This document shows positions 1-8,554 of a DNA stretch of 64,000 nucleotides, in pieces (the first letter of the stretch is position 1; the number at the start of each line of letters is the position of its first letter). The notes under the pieces are model-generated. The model saw nothing but the letters and a program-made list of their open reading frames with translations. It had not been told where the DNA came from and ran no database searches. The position numbers and the translations under genes were made by a program. The DNA is from Pontibacter rufus (GTDB taxonomy: Bacteria > Bacteroidota > Bacteroidia > Cytophagales > Hymenobacteraceae): assembly GCF_015694705.1 (NCBI RefSeq), contig NZ_JADQDR010000004.1, positions 62,001-126,000 of the forward strand, given 5' to 3'.

Positions 1-1167
1 GAGCACCGTCGGCATGCCCAGCACAAACACAATGATACCGAAAGACCAGGCGGAAGCTTTGCGGCCCCAGTTGAACTCATCCTGCAGGAAGCCCATCCAG
101 GGAGTGCCCATGGCCAGCGAAGAAGTGATGCCGGCAAAGAAGAGCAGGCCAAACCACATCACCCCTGAAATGGCACCCAGCACATCTCCCCACTGGAAGA
201 ACAGGTACGGCAGCGTTTTAAAGGCAAGTCCCAGGCCACCCAGCTGCACCAGTTCTGTTACCCGTTCGATGCCCAGGTAGCCGATGGAGATGGGGATGAG
301 AATGGCCGCGCCGAGCACCACTTCCACAAACTCGTTCATCCAGCCGGCAGACATGGCATTCAGGGCAATGTCATCCTTGGAGCGCACGTAAGAGGCATAG
401 CAATGCACGGTGCCCATACCTACCGACAGGGTGAAAAATATTTGTCCGGCAGCAGCCAGCCACACGCTCGGTGACCAGAGCTGCTCGTAATTAGGTGTCC
501 ACAGATAGTTCAGGCCAACAGAGCTGTCGTTGATGGCTCCGTCCACACCGGCTGTGATGGTCACCCCTTTGTAGGCCAGGAACATGCCGAAGAGGATGAG
601 CAGGGGCATGCCTACTTTGGCCACGCGCTCCACGCCACCCGAGAGCCCCTGTGAGAGAATGAAGGTGTTGAGCAGCAGGCAAAGTACATAGAAGACGATT
701 GGCTCCAGCGGAATGCCTAAAGTAGACTTGCCGATGCTGATGTAGGAGTTGAAGAAAGCAGCTACTGCATCCTGGTCCATGCCCTCGAAAGTGCCCACAA
801 CAGAGTGCAGCATGTAAGAGAGCGTCCAGGATTCTATGTAGCAGTAGTATGCGGCTACGGCTATGTTGGTCCAGATGCCGAACACACCAATATACTTCCA
901 GAGGCGGTTCTTGTGCATGGTATCCACGATAAAGGGCGTGGAGTGATGGCCGAACTTACCGCCAAAGCGCCCCATCGACCATTCGATCCAAAGAAGTGGA
1001 ATCCCCATCACTAAAAAACAAACAAGATAAGGAATGATGAAGGCACCGCCGCCGTTCTGCACAGCCTGCACCGGAAATCGCAAAAAGTTTCCGAGCCCCA
1101 CTGCGTTGCCGGCCATGGCAAGAATAAGACCCACACGCGAGCCCCAGGATTCTTTGTTAGCACTCAT
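1..1167 (-). CDS. Sodium-dependent neurotransmitter-symporter (NSS/SNF) family transporter, truncated by the window edge
   Basis: This open frame of 389 codons runs off the left edge, so the C-terminus is missing. It starts at the ATG complementary to 1165-1167 (MSANKESWGSRVGLILAMAG). Residues near 17-33 contain GNAVGLGNFLRFP, the TM1 sodium/substrate-site signature of LeuT-fold NSS transporters. Many hydrophobic segments follow. The family moves amino acids or similar solutes inward with Na+ across the inner membrane; the substrate cannot be read from the sequence. The next gene upstream is a separate minus-strand gene starting at 2244. The frame is long, uninterrupted and family-typical, so the call is firm despite truncation. 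Confidence 0.9.
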   Translation of the reverse strand, partial: MSANKESWGSRVGLILAMAGNAVGLGNFLRFPVQAVQNGGGAFIIPYLVCFLVMGIPLLWIEWSMGRFGGKFGHHSTPFIVDTMHKNRLWKYIGVFGIWTNIAVAAYYCYIESWTLSYMLHSVVGTFEGMDQDAVAAFFNSYISIGKSTLGIPLEPIVFYVLCLLLNTFILSQGLSGGVERVAKVGMPLLILFGMFLAYKGVTITAGVDGAINDSSVGLNYLWTPNYEQLWSPSVWLAAAGQIFFTLSVGMGTVHCYASYVRSKDDIALNAMSAGWMNEFVEVVLGAAILIPISIGYLGIERVTELVQLGGLGLAFKTLPYLFFQWGDVLGAISGVMWFGLLFFAGITSSLAMGTPWMGFLQDEFNWGRKASAWSFGIIVFVLGMPTVL

Positions 1168-1338
1168 AGAGGAAGTAGTAGTGTTTGATTATTTTAAGTT
1201 TACTGGTTAACGAACGTCTTTCAAAGCTTACAATATAGGCAAAGCATCTGACTGTGCCATTAGGAATCCGATATTTTTAATATTCCAATACAGAAAAGGG
1301 CTGAAACCGGAAGAAGCGGAAACAGCAGGTAGAAGCGT

Positions 1339-2244
1339 TTACGCCTCTGTCTGGCCGGCCACAATGCGAATGCCTTCCCTGAAAGTATGGGGCTGGTAAC
1401 CAAGCACGTGCTGTGCTTTGCTGATGTTAAAACCGGTGCGGGCCGGGCGCCGGGCTGCCTGCGAAAAAGTGGAACCATCAGCTCTATCTATAAAAGATTT
1501 GTCGAGACCGAAATATTCGGCTACCTGCAGGGCCATGTCGTAGGGGGTGAGCAGTTCGCTGCCGGAAATGTTGTAAATGCCCTCCGCGTTGTGCGCCACC
1601 GCCAGCCAGCAGCCCATGGCCAGATCCTCGGCCAGCGTGGGCGTCCGGAACTGGTCCGTCACGACCTTTATTACTTTTTCCGCCCGCAGGCTGTCGCGCA
1701 CCCACAGCACGATGTTAGATCGGCCATAATCGTGCACTACGCCATACACCAGCACCGTGCGTAGTATAGCCCATTTGCAGGAGGCTTTCCGGACAATCTC
1801 CTCAGCCAGAAGTTTCGTTTCGCCATAAAAATTTACCGGGTTGGCTTCCGCTTCTTCGGTATAAGGCCCGTCTTCGCCATCAAAAATAAAATCGGTGGAC
1901 ACATGGATGAGGTGTACGTTATACTTCTCGCAGGCATCCACCAGATACTGCACCGCATCGCGGTTCAGCTTCAGCGCGCCTTCACGGTCGCTTTCGCATT
2001 GGTCTACGTTGGTCATGGCGGCGGTATGGATAAGGTGCGTGGGGCGGAATTCGCTGATGACGTCTTCTACCTGCACCGGGTCGGTAACATCCATACTTCT
2101 GAAAGCCAAATCAGGCAGCACCTGCGCCAGCTTGTTTTCGCCGCGGCTGGTGGCCAGCACCTCCACATCTTGCCTGGGAAGCAGCAGTTCGGCCAGTTTT
2201 TGCCCCAGCAGCCCGTTGGAGCCCGTAATCAGTACTTTCTTCAT
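1339..2244 (-). CDS. SDR family NAD(P)-dependent sugar-nucleotide reductase, RmlD (dTDP-4-dehydrorhamnose reductase)-like
   Basis: The 301-residue protein opens with a Rossmann dinucleotide motif, GSNGLLG at 8-14. It has the extended-SDR catalytic set: STDFIFDG at 116-123 and Tyr140/Lys144 in YGETK. The ST-D-F-DG block is typical of RmlD, which reduces dTDP-4-keto-6-deoxy-L-mannose to dTDP-L-rhamnose. No rmlA, rmlB or rmlC lies nearby, so the exact substrate is uncertain. The start codon is 3 nt after the stop of the upstream cyclophilin gene, which suggests one transcript. Length matches RmlD (about 290-300 aa). Confidence 0.85.
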   Translation of the reverse strand: MKKVLITGSNGLLGQKLAELLLPRQDVEVLATSRGENKLAQVLPDLAFRSMDVTDPVQVEDVISEFRPTHLIHTAAMTNVDQCESDREGALKLNRDAVQYLVDACEKYNVHLIHVSTDFIFDGEDGPYTEEAEANPVNFYGETKLLAEEIVRKASCKWAILRTVLVYGVVHDYGRSNIVLWVRDSLRAEKVIKVVTDQFRTPTLAEDLAMGCWLAVAHNAEGIYNISGSELLTPYDMALQVAEYFGLDKSFIDRADGSTFSQAARRPARTGFNISKAQHVLGYQPHTFREGIRIVAGQTEA

Positions 2245-2247
2245 CGG

Positions 2248-2898
2248 TTATTTCTTTTCTAGCGCCTGTGTGTTGTAGTTGTAACCATATTTGCGGGCAA
2301 TCTTTTTCTTTTTCACCTTCTCCACGGTTACGTTCATCTTTACATCACTTAATGGATGGTCGCGGCCGTCTTTGGGCAGTGCTGCAATTTTGTCGATCAC
2401 ATCCAGGCCATCTACTACCTGCCCGAAGACAGTGTAAGCTTCGTCCAGCATGGGGGTGCCGTCGTGGTTCTCGACAATGTAAAACTGTGAACCGCTGGAG
2501 GCACGCTCCGGGTTAGTCAGATCGCCCTGGCGAGCGGCTGCTACTGCGCCACGCACGTGCTTATGGTTTGGGTTGATTTCGGCCGGCACGGTATAGCCCG
2601 GATTGCCGGTGCCGTCGTTGCCTGGATCGCTGTCTTTGGTGTTCGGGTCACCTCCCTGTATCATAAAGCCATCTATAACCCGGTGGAAGGTGGTGCCATC
2701 GTAGAAGCCTTCTTTCGCGAGCTTCAGGAAATTTTCTTTGTGCCGGGGCGTATCGTCAAACAGCACCAGTTTGAGTTCGCCCTGGCGCGTCTGGATGGTT
2801 ACCAACTCGTCTTTGCCTTTGGGTTTCTGGGCCAGCACGGTTAGTGGCAGGATGAAGGCAATCAGGGCAATGGAGGAGATGCTTTTCAGCAGTTTCAT
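2248..2898 (-). CDS. Exported cyclophilin-type peptidyl-prolyl isomerase
   Basis: The 216-aa protein begins with a clear signal peptide (about residues 1-23, hydrophobic core ending VLAQ). A single cyclophilin domain follows, with FHRVIDGFMIQGGD holding the catalytic Arg and with GSQFYIVENHDG and VFGQVVDGLDVIDKI further on. The family catalyses cis/trans isomerisation of peptidyl-proline bonds; the signal peptide places it in the periplasm. A lysine-rich tail (about 195-216) extends past the domain. A TAnnTTTG-type element lies about 60 nt upstream, and the SDR gene follows 3 nt downstream. Coupling of the two functions is not explained by known pathways. Confidence 0.92.
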   Translation of the reverse strand: MKLLKSISSIALIAFILPLTVLAQKPKGKDELVTIQTRQGELKLVLFDDTPRHKENFLKLAKEGFYDGTTFHRVIDGFMIQGGDPNTKDSDPGNDGTGNPGYTVPAEINPNHKHVRGAVAAARQGDLTNPERASSGSQFYIVENHDGTPMLDEAYTVFGQVVDGLDVIDKIAALPKDGRDHPLSDVKMNVTVEKVKKKKIARKYGYNYNTQALEKK

Positions 2899-2954
2899 CA
2901 GCTTATAACAGGTTTAAGGTTCCGTGTCTTTTCCTGTCCTTAGCGAACAGTTTT

Positions 2955-2962
2955 CAAATTTA
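2955..2962 (-). promoter_or_regulatory. Bacteroidota -7 promoter element
   Basis: Read on the minus strand this is TAAATTTG, matching the TAnnTTTG element used by the primary sigma factor in Bacteroidota. It lies 57 nt upstream of the cyclophilin start at 2898. No clear -33 TTTG is visible. Confidence 0.45.
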
Positions 2963-3070
2963 AGCCTTTTTAGCTCGCATTTATACTTTCCCGGCTATTT
3001 CTGTTGGCCGACGATGCTTCTGCCCAGGCATGGGTAACAATTTGGTACGGTAGTGTTAGGATATCAGGAA

Positions 3071-4498
3071 TTAAGAGATAACTTCTTCTTCAGAAGTTAT
3101 ACGGGCACTTTTTTTCTGCTTCTTGTTAAACCACCAGTACATCGGAACGCCTGTTAACATCAGCCCCATCCCGATGGATGCTTCGCGTGGGCGAATAAAA
3201 ATAGTGTTAAAAAACAGGGCTACGCAAAACAGAACCATGATGGCCGGTACCACCGGGTAACCCCATACTTTGTAGGGCCGCGGAGCATCCGGCATTTTTA
3301 TTCTGAGGATGAAGACACCCAGCGTAGTGGCACCGTAGAAGATAAACACCGCAAACACAATCATGTCGGTGAGTTGGTCGAATGTGCCGGAGAGCACCAG
3401 CAGGCAAGCCCACACGCACTGGTACCGCAGCGAATTGGCGGGCGCCTGTGCCTCGTTCAGTTCTGCCGCACTGCGGAAAAACAAACCTTCGCGCGCCATA
3501 GCAAAATAAGTACGGCAACTTGCCAGAATGGTCGCATTGGTACAGCCCAGAGTTGTAACCAGAATGAGAACAGAGATAAACACAGCACCGCCGTATCCCC
3601 AGAAGCTTCTGACTGCTTCCACGGCTGCTATCCGGTTGCCTGCCTCATGCACCTGCTCCAGCACGCCTATCGGTAGTAAAGAAAGGTATGTTGCGTTTAC
3701 CAGCAGGTAAATAGCCACAACGGTTAGTACGCCAATCGTAATGCCCCGCGGAATGTTGCGCTTGGCATCTTTGATTTCGCCGCCTACATAGCCGATGGCC
3801 GCCCAGCCCTGGTAGGCCCAGAAGGCTGACAGCATGGCCGCGAAAACAGCACTGAAGGTGACGGGTGCAGCAGAAACAGTGGACATATCCAGGTTTCTTG
3901 CCAGCTCTGCCTCACCACTGCCAAGCCCGAAAAAGGCGATAACCCCAATCCCGGCAAACACCAGCAGCAGGATAGCCGTGCTGAGCCCGGCGCCTGATTT
4001 AATACCTTTCGCATTCACCCAAGTCAGCACAACTATGAGAAGTATGGCCGTAAGCTTTATGCTGAAACCTGCGAAAGGGAAAAACACGCCGCCAATGGAA
4101 AAGTCGGCTAAGGAGCTTAGAATGGGAGGAAGCGGAACGATACTGTTGAACGACTGTGCAAAAACATAGGCTAAGGATGAGATAGCCGCTGTCTGAATAA
4201 CCGTAAACAGGGACCAGCCGAAAATAAAGGCAAAAAAGCGGTTGTAGATTTTCTTGTAATAGGCATACTCCCCACCCGTATCGGCCAGCAGGCCCGCTAC
4301 CTCGGCATTGCTTAAAGCGCCAAACAAGGTAATAATGCCTGCCAGCAGCCAGCAGATAAGCACCCATCCCGGCGATTGCAGTTCTGCGGCCATTGGCGCC
4401 ACTTTTTTGTAAACGCCTGATCCGATGATATTCCCGATAACAACCACTATAACGAGGCGTAAACCTAAAGTGCGGTTGAGTTGGCTGCTCTTGCTCAT
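3071..4498 (-). CDS. APC-superfamily amino acid permease
   Basis: The 475-aa integral membrane protein has about 12 hydrophobic segments and the TM1 motif GNIIGSGVYK (about residues 18-27), the unwound substrate-binding helix of APC transporters. It also has a LAT-like pattern (GGEYAYYKKIYNRFFAFIFG). The family exchanges or imports amino acids across the inner membrane; the substrate is unknown. The gene stands alone. The last codons form a hairpin (arms 3078-3086 and 3092-3100, ATAACTTCT and its complement) that may help end transcription. Confidence 0.88.
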   Translation of the reverse strand: MSKSSQLNRTLGLRLVIVVVIGNIIGSGVYKKVAPMAAELQSPGWVLICWLLAGIITLFGALSNAEVAGLLADTGGEYAYYKKIYNRFFAFIFGWSLFTVIQTAAISSLAYVFAQSFNSIVPLPPILSSLADFSIGGVFFPFAGFSIKLTAILLIVVLTWVNAKGIKSGAGLSTAILLLVFAGIGVIAFFGLGSGEAELARNLDMSTVSAAPVTFSAVFAAMLSAFWAYQGWAAIGYVGGEIKDAKRNIPRGITIGVLTVVAIYLLVNATYLSLLPIGVLEQVHEAGNRIAAVEAVRSFWGYGGAVFISVLILVTTLGCTNATILASCRTYFAMAREGLFFRSAAELNEAQAPANSLRYQCVWACLLVLSGTFDQLTDMIVFAVFIFYGATTLGVFILRIKMPDAPRPYKVWGYPVVPAIMVLFCVALFFNTIFIRPREASIGMGLMLTGVPMYWWFNKKQKKSARITSEEEVIS

Positions 4499-5045
4499 AA
4501 AGTGTCTGTTTGCGGTTTACAGTATTTCCAGCTTGTTAGTGAAATACCTCTCAAGATAGAACAATAACCCGGAATCTTATACTTCTCAGGCATCAGAACC
4601 TGTCTTTCAGATACTGTCGGAAGTTTTATACCTTCGATGCTTTAAGAATAGCATAGGAAAGCATGTTTGTGTTATCGTATTTGTCATTCTGAAAGGCTCC
4701 TGGTTAAAACAGAGGGTGTCTACCCCGTGAGGTTGAGCTGCAAGTATATATAGAAAAGTTCTTCTTAGCTCACCAACAAGATCCTTTCAGGACGGCAACA
4801 CCACGAAACCGTATTATTATTCCAGGCAAAGGAGATGATCAAGTATGAGAAAGCCAAAGCAAGGCTATACTCTGCTGGCTCTAACTCTTTACGCAATAGG
4901 GTTCCTGAATTTTATACAGGCAACTCTCCGCAAATACTCTAGAAAGTATTACCAAAGTATAACCCTGTTTTATTCCTTCGCTGCCCAGGCGCCCAGATTA
5001 GCCGGAAACCATACACAACAGTTTTCTCCTGGCTACTGAAAGCTT
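4499..5045. other. Intergenic stretch with one imperfect dispersed palindrome
   Basis: No convincing gene lies in these 547 bases between the start of the APC permease and the end of hemC. A 64-codon plus-strand frame at 4845-5039 has no recognisable content. The visible structure is the palindrome at about 4682-4799, listed separately. Confidence 0.6.
4682..4799. repeat. REP-like imperfect palindrome, family GTCATTCTGAAAG
   Basis: The left arm begins TTGTCATTCTGAAAGG (4682 on). The right arm near 4773-4799 contains AGATCCTTTCAGGACGGCAA, close to its reverse complement. A second, better-preserved copy is at 10881-10960. Two copies in one window at unrelated gaps mark a dispersed element rather than a gene-specific terminator. 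Confidence 0.65.
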
Positions 5046-5999
5046 TTATACTTCAGTGCGCGCTGCTTTTATACTTCTGAGAATGTCGCTGCCGCCTTTT
5101 TCGAGGGTATTGTTTGCCAAGCCCTCACCTAATTCCTCTGCCGTTACAGTGGGGCCACTCAGCGTTTGCTGCAACAGCGTTTGTCCGTCCAGGCTCACAA
5201 TACCGCCGGTTATATTGATGCCGCTATCTGTAAGCCTTGCCAGTGCAAACGACGGGATGCTGCAGCCGCCTTCCATGGTATGCAGGAAAGCCCGCTCGGC
5301 CAGCAGGCAGATATGTGTTTCAGTATGGTTTAGGGCCTGCTTCAGTGCTTTTTTGAGGTCAGGATCCAGGTTTCTGGCGCACTCGATGGCTACGCTGCCT
5401 TGTCCGGCAGCAGGCACGAATTCCTCCTCAGGAAAAGTATGAACTATTAAATTATCGTAGCCCATGCGTACCACGCCGGCATAAGCCAGCATCAGCGCAT
5501 CAAACTGCTTTTCTTCCAGTTTGCGCAAACGGGTCTGCAGGTTTCCTCTCGATTCGGCTGTGGTGACGTTCGGATAGTATCTTTTCAGCAGAGCCTTGCG
5601 GCGGGTAGAAGAAGTGCCAATAACAGCTTTGCTGTCGCGGGTGAGTTTAAATTCCGGATCAAAGGAAAGGAGCACATCATTTACTTTCTCGCGCTCCATA
5701 AAAGCAACCAACTCCAAATCGGCAGGTATGGTAGACTGCACATCTTTGGCACTGTGCACGGCAATATCGATGGTGCCTTCGCGCAAGCCTACTTCCAGTT
5801 CCTCAGTAAACACGCCTTTAGAGCCAATCTTGTCCAGTGATTTATCCAACACCTGATCGCCTTTGGTGCTGATAATAACCAGTTCGGTTGCAAGGCCAGC
5901 CGCCTGCAGCTTTTCGGCGGCGGCTTCTGCCTGCCACAAAGCCAGTTTGCTGCCGCGGGTGCCAACGCGGATTGTTTTGTCTTTTATATCGTTTTGCAT
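5046..5999 (-). CDS. hemC: Hydroxymethylbilane synthase (porphobilinogen deaminase)
   Basis: The enzyme joins four porphobilinogen units into hydroxymethylbilane in tetrapyrrole (heme) synthesis, in the cytoplasm. The 317-aa sequence has the family start (RVGTRGSKLALWQA, residues 11-24) and the conserved VHSAKDV (81-87). It also has the arginine-rich substrate site GTSSTRRKALL (128-138) and ESRGNLQTRL (149-158). Cys246 in GGCSIP carries the dipyrromethane cofactor. Length is normal. No other hem gene is adjacent, so heme genes are scattered here. The ATG at 5999 begins just before the conserved domain. Confidence 0.96.
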   Translation of the reverse strand: MQNDIKDKTIRVGTRGSKLALWQAEAAAEKLQAAGLATELVIISTKGDQVLDKSLDKIGSKGVFTEELEVGLREGTIDIAVHSAKDVQSTIPADLELVAFMEREKVNDVLLSFDPEFKLTRDSKAVIGTSSTRRKALLKRYYPNVTTAESRGNLQTRLRKLEEKQFDALMLAYAGVVRMGYDNLIVHTFPEEEFVPAAGQGSVAIECARNLDPDLKKALKQALNHTETHICLLAERAFLHTMEGGCSIPSFALARLTDSGINITGGIVSLDGQTLLQQTLSGPTVTAEELGEGLANNTLEKGGSDILRSIKAARTEV

Positions 6000-6101
6000 G
6001 AGATTCGTTTTCGTCTTTCGTTAATCGTTTTCCGATGCTCCTGTTTCCTTAACAGCTTACCCTTCACAAACGATGAACAAGCAACCATGAATGAACAACA
6101 G

Positions 6102-7229
6102 TTAAATTAAGCCACGCAGGTAACCGGCCATTTGTATAGAACTATCGACAAATACCATCTTCGGGTTCGCATTTCGCTCGATATGGTAGTGGGCTTGGTT
6201 TAATTCTTCGGCCAGTTGCCCGGCGTTGCCTTCGGTAATTACCTTGGAAAACTTCTGCACAAAGTCCAGCTCGGCAGGCGGCAGGTACGAAATCAGCGAA
6301 GCATCTACCCCATACAACATCACTTTCCGGAATAAGTTAAGGGCATAAAGCAGGAAATTTTTCTGGTTTTCGCGGCCCAGCGCCTGAAACCGGTCGCTCA
6401 TCTCAATCACCTCGCCATATTTGTGGCTATAGCAATGGCGCATCCAATCCAGGAAAAACGAGAAATAGTCGCTGCTGATTTCGGAAGTAAGCTTGGCCGC
6501 GGCACTCAGGTTGCCTTCAGCCAGTTGCGCAATCTGGTAGGCGGTAGCTTCATCGGCGCCATACTTTTGCTGCAGGTGGGTCACTACTTCCTCCTCGGTA
6601 AAGCTGCGCACCTGCATAATCTGCGTGCGCGAAGTGATGGTAGCCAGCAGTTTCTCGGCCGACTGCGAAACGAGCAGGAACAGCGTTTTGACCGGCGGCT
6701 CCTCCAGCAGTTTCAGCAGGGCGTTGGCGGCTGCAGGATGCATCAGTTCCGGCAGCCAGATCAGCACGATTTTATAATCGCCTTCAAAAGCCTTCAGCGA
6801 CACCAGCTTTACCAATTGGCGGCTTTCCTCTTTCGAGATGTTGCCCTGCTTGTTTTCCGCACCGATGTGCTGCATCCAGTCGTTAAAGCCCTGGTAAGGG
6901 CTGGCAAGTATAAACTGGCGCCACTCCGTCAGAAATTTCTGGCTCAGCGCTTCTTTGCTAACGTTTTTGGTTGTGGTGACAGGCATCACGAAGTTAAAAT
7001 CCGGATGCACCAGCTTGTTCATTTTCAGGCAGCTGCCGCACGTTCCACATGAATCGTCGGGCAGTTTGCTTTCGCAGTTGATGTAGGTGGCATAGGCCAG
7101 CGCCAGCGCCAGGTTAGCGCTTCCCTCCTGCCCCAGAAACAGCTGCGCGTGCGCCACATGGTTCTGCTGCACCGATTTGCGTAGCAGCAGCTTTGTTTCC
7201 TGGTGGCCTATAATCTGTGAGAACTGCAA
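6102..7229 (-). CDS. holB: DNA polymerase III subunit delta prime
   Basis: The protein (375 aa) is a clamp-loader subunit that opens the beta ring with tau/gamma and delta. It starts with FSQIIGHQETKLLLRKSV. Its Walker A position is degenerate (GQEGSANL, about 33-40), as expected for the non-ATPase delta prime subunit. Four zinc-binding cysteines are present (Cys52, Cys61, Cys64, Cys67, in CGTCGSC). VLIWLPELMHPAAANALLKLLEEPP matches the sensor and SRC-like region. It follows hemC on the same strand, with about 100 nt between them. Confidence 0.92.
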   Translation of the reverse strand: MQFSQIIGHQETKLLLRKSVQQNHVAHAQLFLGQEGSANLALALAYATYINCESKLPDDSCGTCGSCLKMNKLVHPDFNFVMPVTTTKNVSKEALSQKFLTEWRQFILASPYQGFNDWMQHIGAENKQGNISKEESRQLVKLVSLKAFEGDYKIVLIWLPELMHPAAANALLKLLEEPPVKTLFLLVSQSAEKLLATITSRTQIMQVRSFTEEEVVTHLQQKYGADEATAYQIAQLAEGNLSAAAKLTSEISSDYFSFFLDWMRHCYSHKYGEVIEMSDRFQALGRENQKNFLLYALNLFRKVMLYGVDASLISYLPPAELDFVQKFSKVITEGNAGQLAEELNQAHYHIERNANPKMVFVDSSIQMAGYLRGLI

Positions 7230-7387
7230 AGCTTGATGAGGTTAATGAAGTATAAACGGAGAATTACAGATGGCAAATTAAGAAAATGTTTCGTATTTGG
7301 CTTTCTGCCTGCTCCTGATATGCTTGCTGATCGGTAGGTTAGTGGCGCAGGTATAAATTGCTGTTAAAGGCAACAGGAATTAAAATT

Positions 7388-7774
7388 TCAACTCTTTAAC
7401 GGGTGCCGGAAAAGTACGATGCCGTAAAGTAGCGCAAATGCAGCATAAACAATTCCTGCTACCCAGACGCTGACTAAACCCGGGCCGGCAACAGCTGCTT
7501 TAAGGAGCGCAAGCCCACCTATAAAAAAGTGCGCAAAGTTGGCCACAGCCACAGGGCGGCTATATATTCCACCGATAAGGTTCCCTTTTGCCATCCAGTT
7601 AAGCATCGCGAAAGCAAAGTAAAGCGCGCCCAAAAGCTGTAAGATTAACGGAAGCCACCCTGTTGCCTCCACATTAAGATAAACTGAAATCTCATCTGGC
7701 AGAAAAGTCAGGCTTATTCCTATCAAAGCCATCACTATTGCACTGGCAGACATTAGTAGCTTGGTGTTCATCAT
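7388..7774 (-). CDS. Small four-helix membrane protein of unknown function
   Basis: The 128-aa protein has four hydrophobic segments (about 8-25, 42-62, 78-98 and 104-122) with short loops, and a basic C-terminus. It is not recognised as a named family with certainty; the size and topology resemble DoxX-like or other small four-TM proteins. Start may be either of two adjacent ATGs (7774 or 7771). It lies downstream, on the same strand, of the toxin-antitoxin locus, from which it is separated by about 60 nt. Confidence 0.65.
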   Translation of the reverse strand: MMNTKLLMSASAIVMALIGISLTFLPDEISVYLNVEATGWLPLILQLLGALYFAFAMLNWMAKGNLIGGIYSRPVAVANFAHFFIGGLALLKAAVAGPGLVSVWVAGIVYAAFALLYGIVLFRHPLKS

Positions 7775-7836
7775 AAAGGCTGCTTAGTCATTACACGTTT
7801 TGCGCATTGCATTGGAATAAAAATATTACTTCTTGC

Positions 7837-8136
7837 TTAAATTTCTAAAGTTAGTTTTAAATGCCCGCCAAACCCTTTTTGTATTATCTTCATTAAGGTT
7901 GATAATCTTATATCCGAAGCATTATTTTCTATTCTTGAGATGTAGGATTTATTGGTACCGCATTTCTCTGCCAACTGCTCCTGGGTCATGTTCATCTTTT
8001 TTCGGGCTTCTTCAATCATTACGCCAATTGTAAAAGCCTCATATTCCTGCTCCCATTGCTCGCGCGCCGGTGCTCCCCTTTTGCCGTATTTCTTATCAAG
8101 GAGTTCATCCAGGGTAATTATATTCTTATTTTTCAT
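7837..8136 (-). CDS. higA: XRE-family antitoxin / transcriptional regulator (HigA-like)
   Basis: The 99-aa protein contains a helix-turn-helix of the Cro/C1 type (about 49-90: [34 protein letters not shown], with the recognition helix around NKSYISRIE). Its position directly after a HigB-like toxin frame, overlapping it by 11 nt, identifies it as the antitoxin and probable autorepressor. It would bind the toxin and the palindrome upstream of the operon. The reading frame is intact although the toxin is not. An XRE regulator alone is the other possibility. Confidence 0.85.
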   Translation of the reverse strand: MKNKNIITLDELLDKKYGKRGAPAREQWEQEYEAFTIGVMIEEARKKMNMTQEQLAEKCGTNKSYISRIENNASDIRLSTLMKIIQKGFGGHLKLTLEI

Positions 8137-8464
8137 GATGGTATTCCTCCATTATCCTGATAGCCTTTTCAATCTCACTTTTAGGTGTTTTTTGCGTCTT
8201 CTTTTGAAAACCATTCCCTAAAACAATCAGATTTCCTTTGTCAAAGAAGGAGAAGATGCGGTAAATGTTTCCTCCATATTCTACGCGTATCTCTTACAAC
8301 CCTTTTGTTCCTTCTATATGCTTGAAATATTTATCAGGAACATTCAACGTTGTCTTTATCAGCTTTAAAGTCCATTCGATTTTCCTTTGTACTTTATCTG
8401 ATTGAGCTTCATAAAAATCAAGAAAGTATCTTTTATAGGCAACTACCTGTCTCTCCTTATCCAT
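8126..8464 (-). pseudogene. higB: HigB/Gp49-like RNase toxin with an internal stop codon
   Basis: Reading from the ATG at 8464 gives MDKERQVVAYKRYFLDFYEA and so on, then TAA at codon 57 (8294-8296). The same frame continues with EIRVEYGGNIYRIFSFFD and FQKKTQKTPKSEIEKA before a normal stop at 8126-8128. The second half carries the hallmark core of RelE/HigB/Gp49-like toxins, where family members usually read G-L-Y-E-[IL]-R. So TAA most simply replaces a Tyr codon by one base change. Without the stop the protein would be 112 aa, a normal length. The frame overlaps the antitoxin start. A sequencing error is the alternative. Confidence 0.85.
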
Positions 8465-8472
8465 ATCTTTAA

Positions 8473-8490
8473 GTTACCTGATTAGGTAAC
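8473..8490. promoter_or_regulatory. Dyad operator in front of the toxin-antitoxin operon
   Basis: GTTACCT and AGGTAAC form a perfect 7-bp inverted repeat with a 4-nt spacer, 9 nt upstream of the toxin start codon. Type II antitoxins of the XRE class bind such dyads to repress their own operon. That HigA binds here is inferred from position. Confidence 0.6.
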
Positions 8491-8554
8491 AATTGTAACA
8501 GAAATAAGTTTATCAATCCTGCAACACGGTAGCTTTCTTTCATCCATCCAACAA

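Noticed and set aside
4845..5039. 64-codon plus-strand frame with a purine-rich stretch upstream
   Set aside because: No recognisable motif, low-complexity sequence and no neighbouring link; it lies in a gap that also holds a palindromic repeat.
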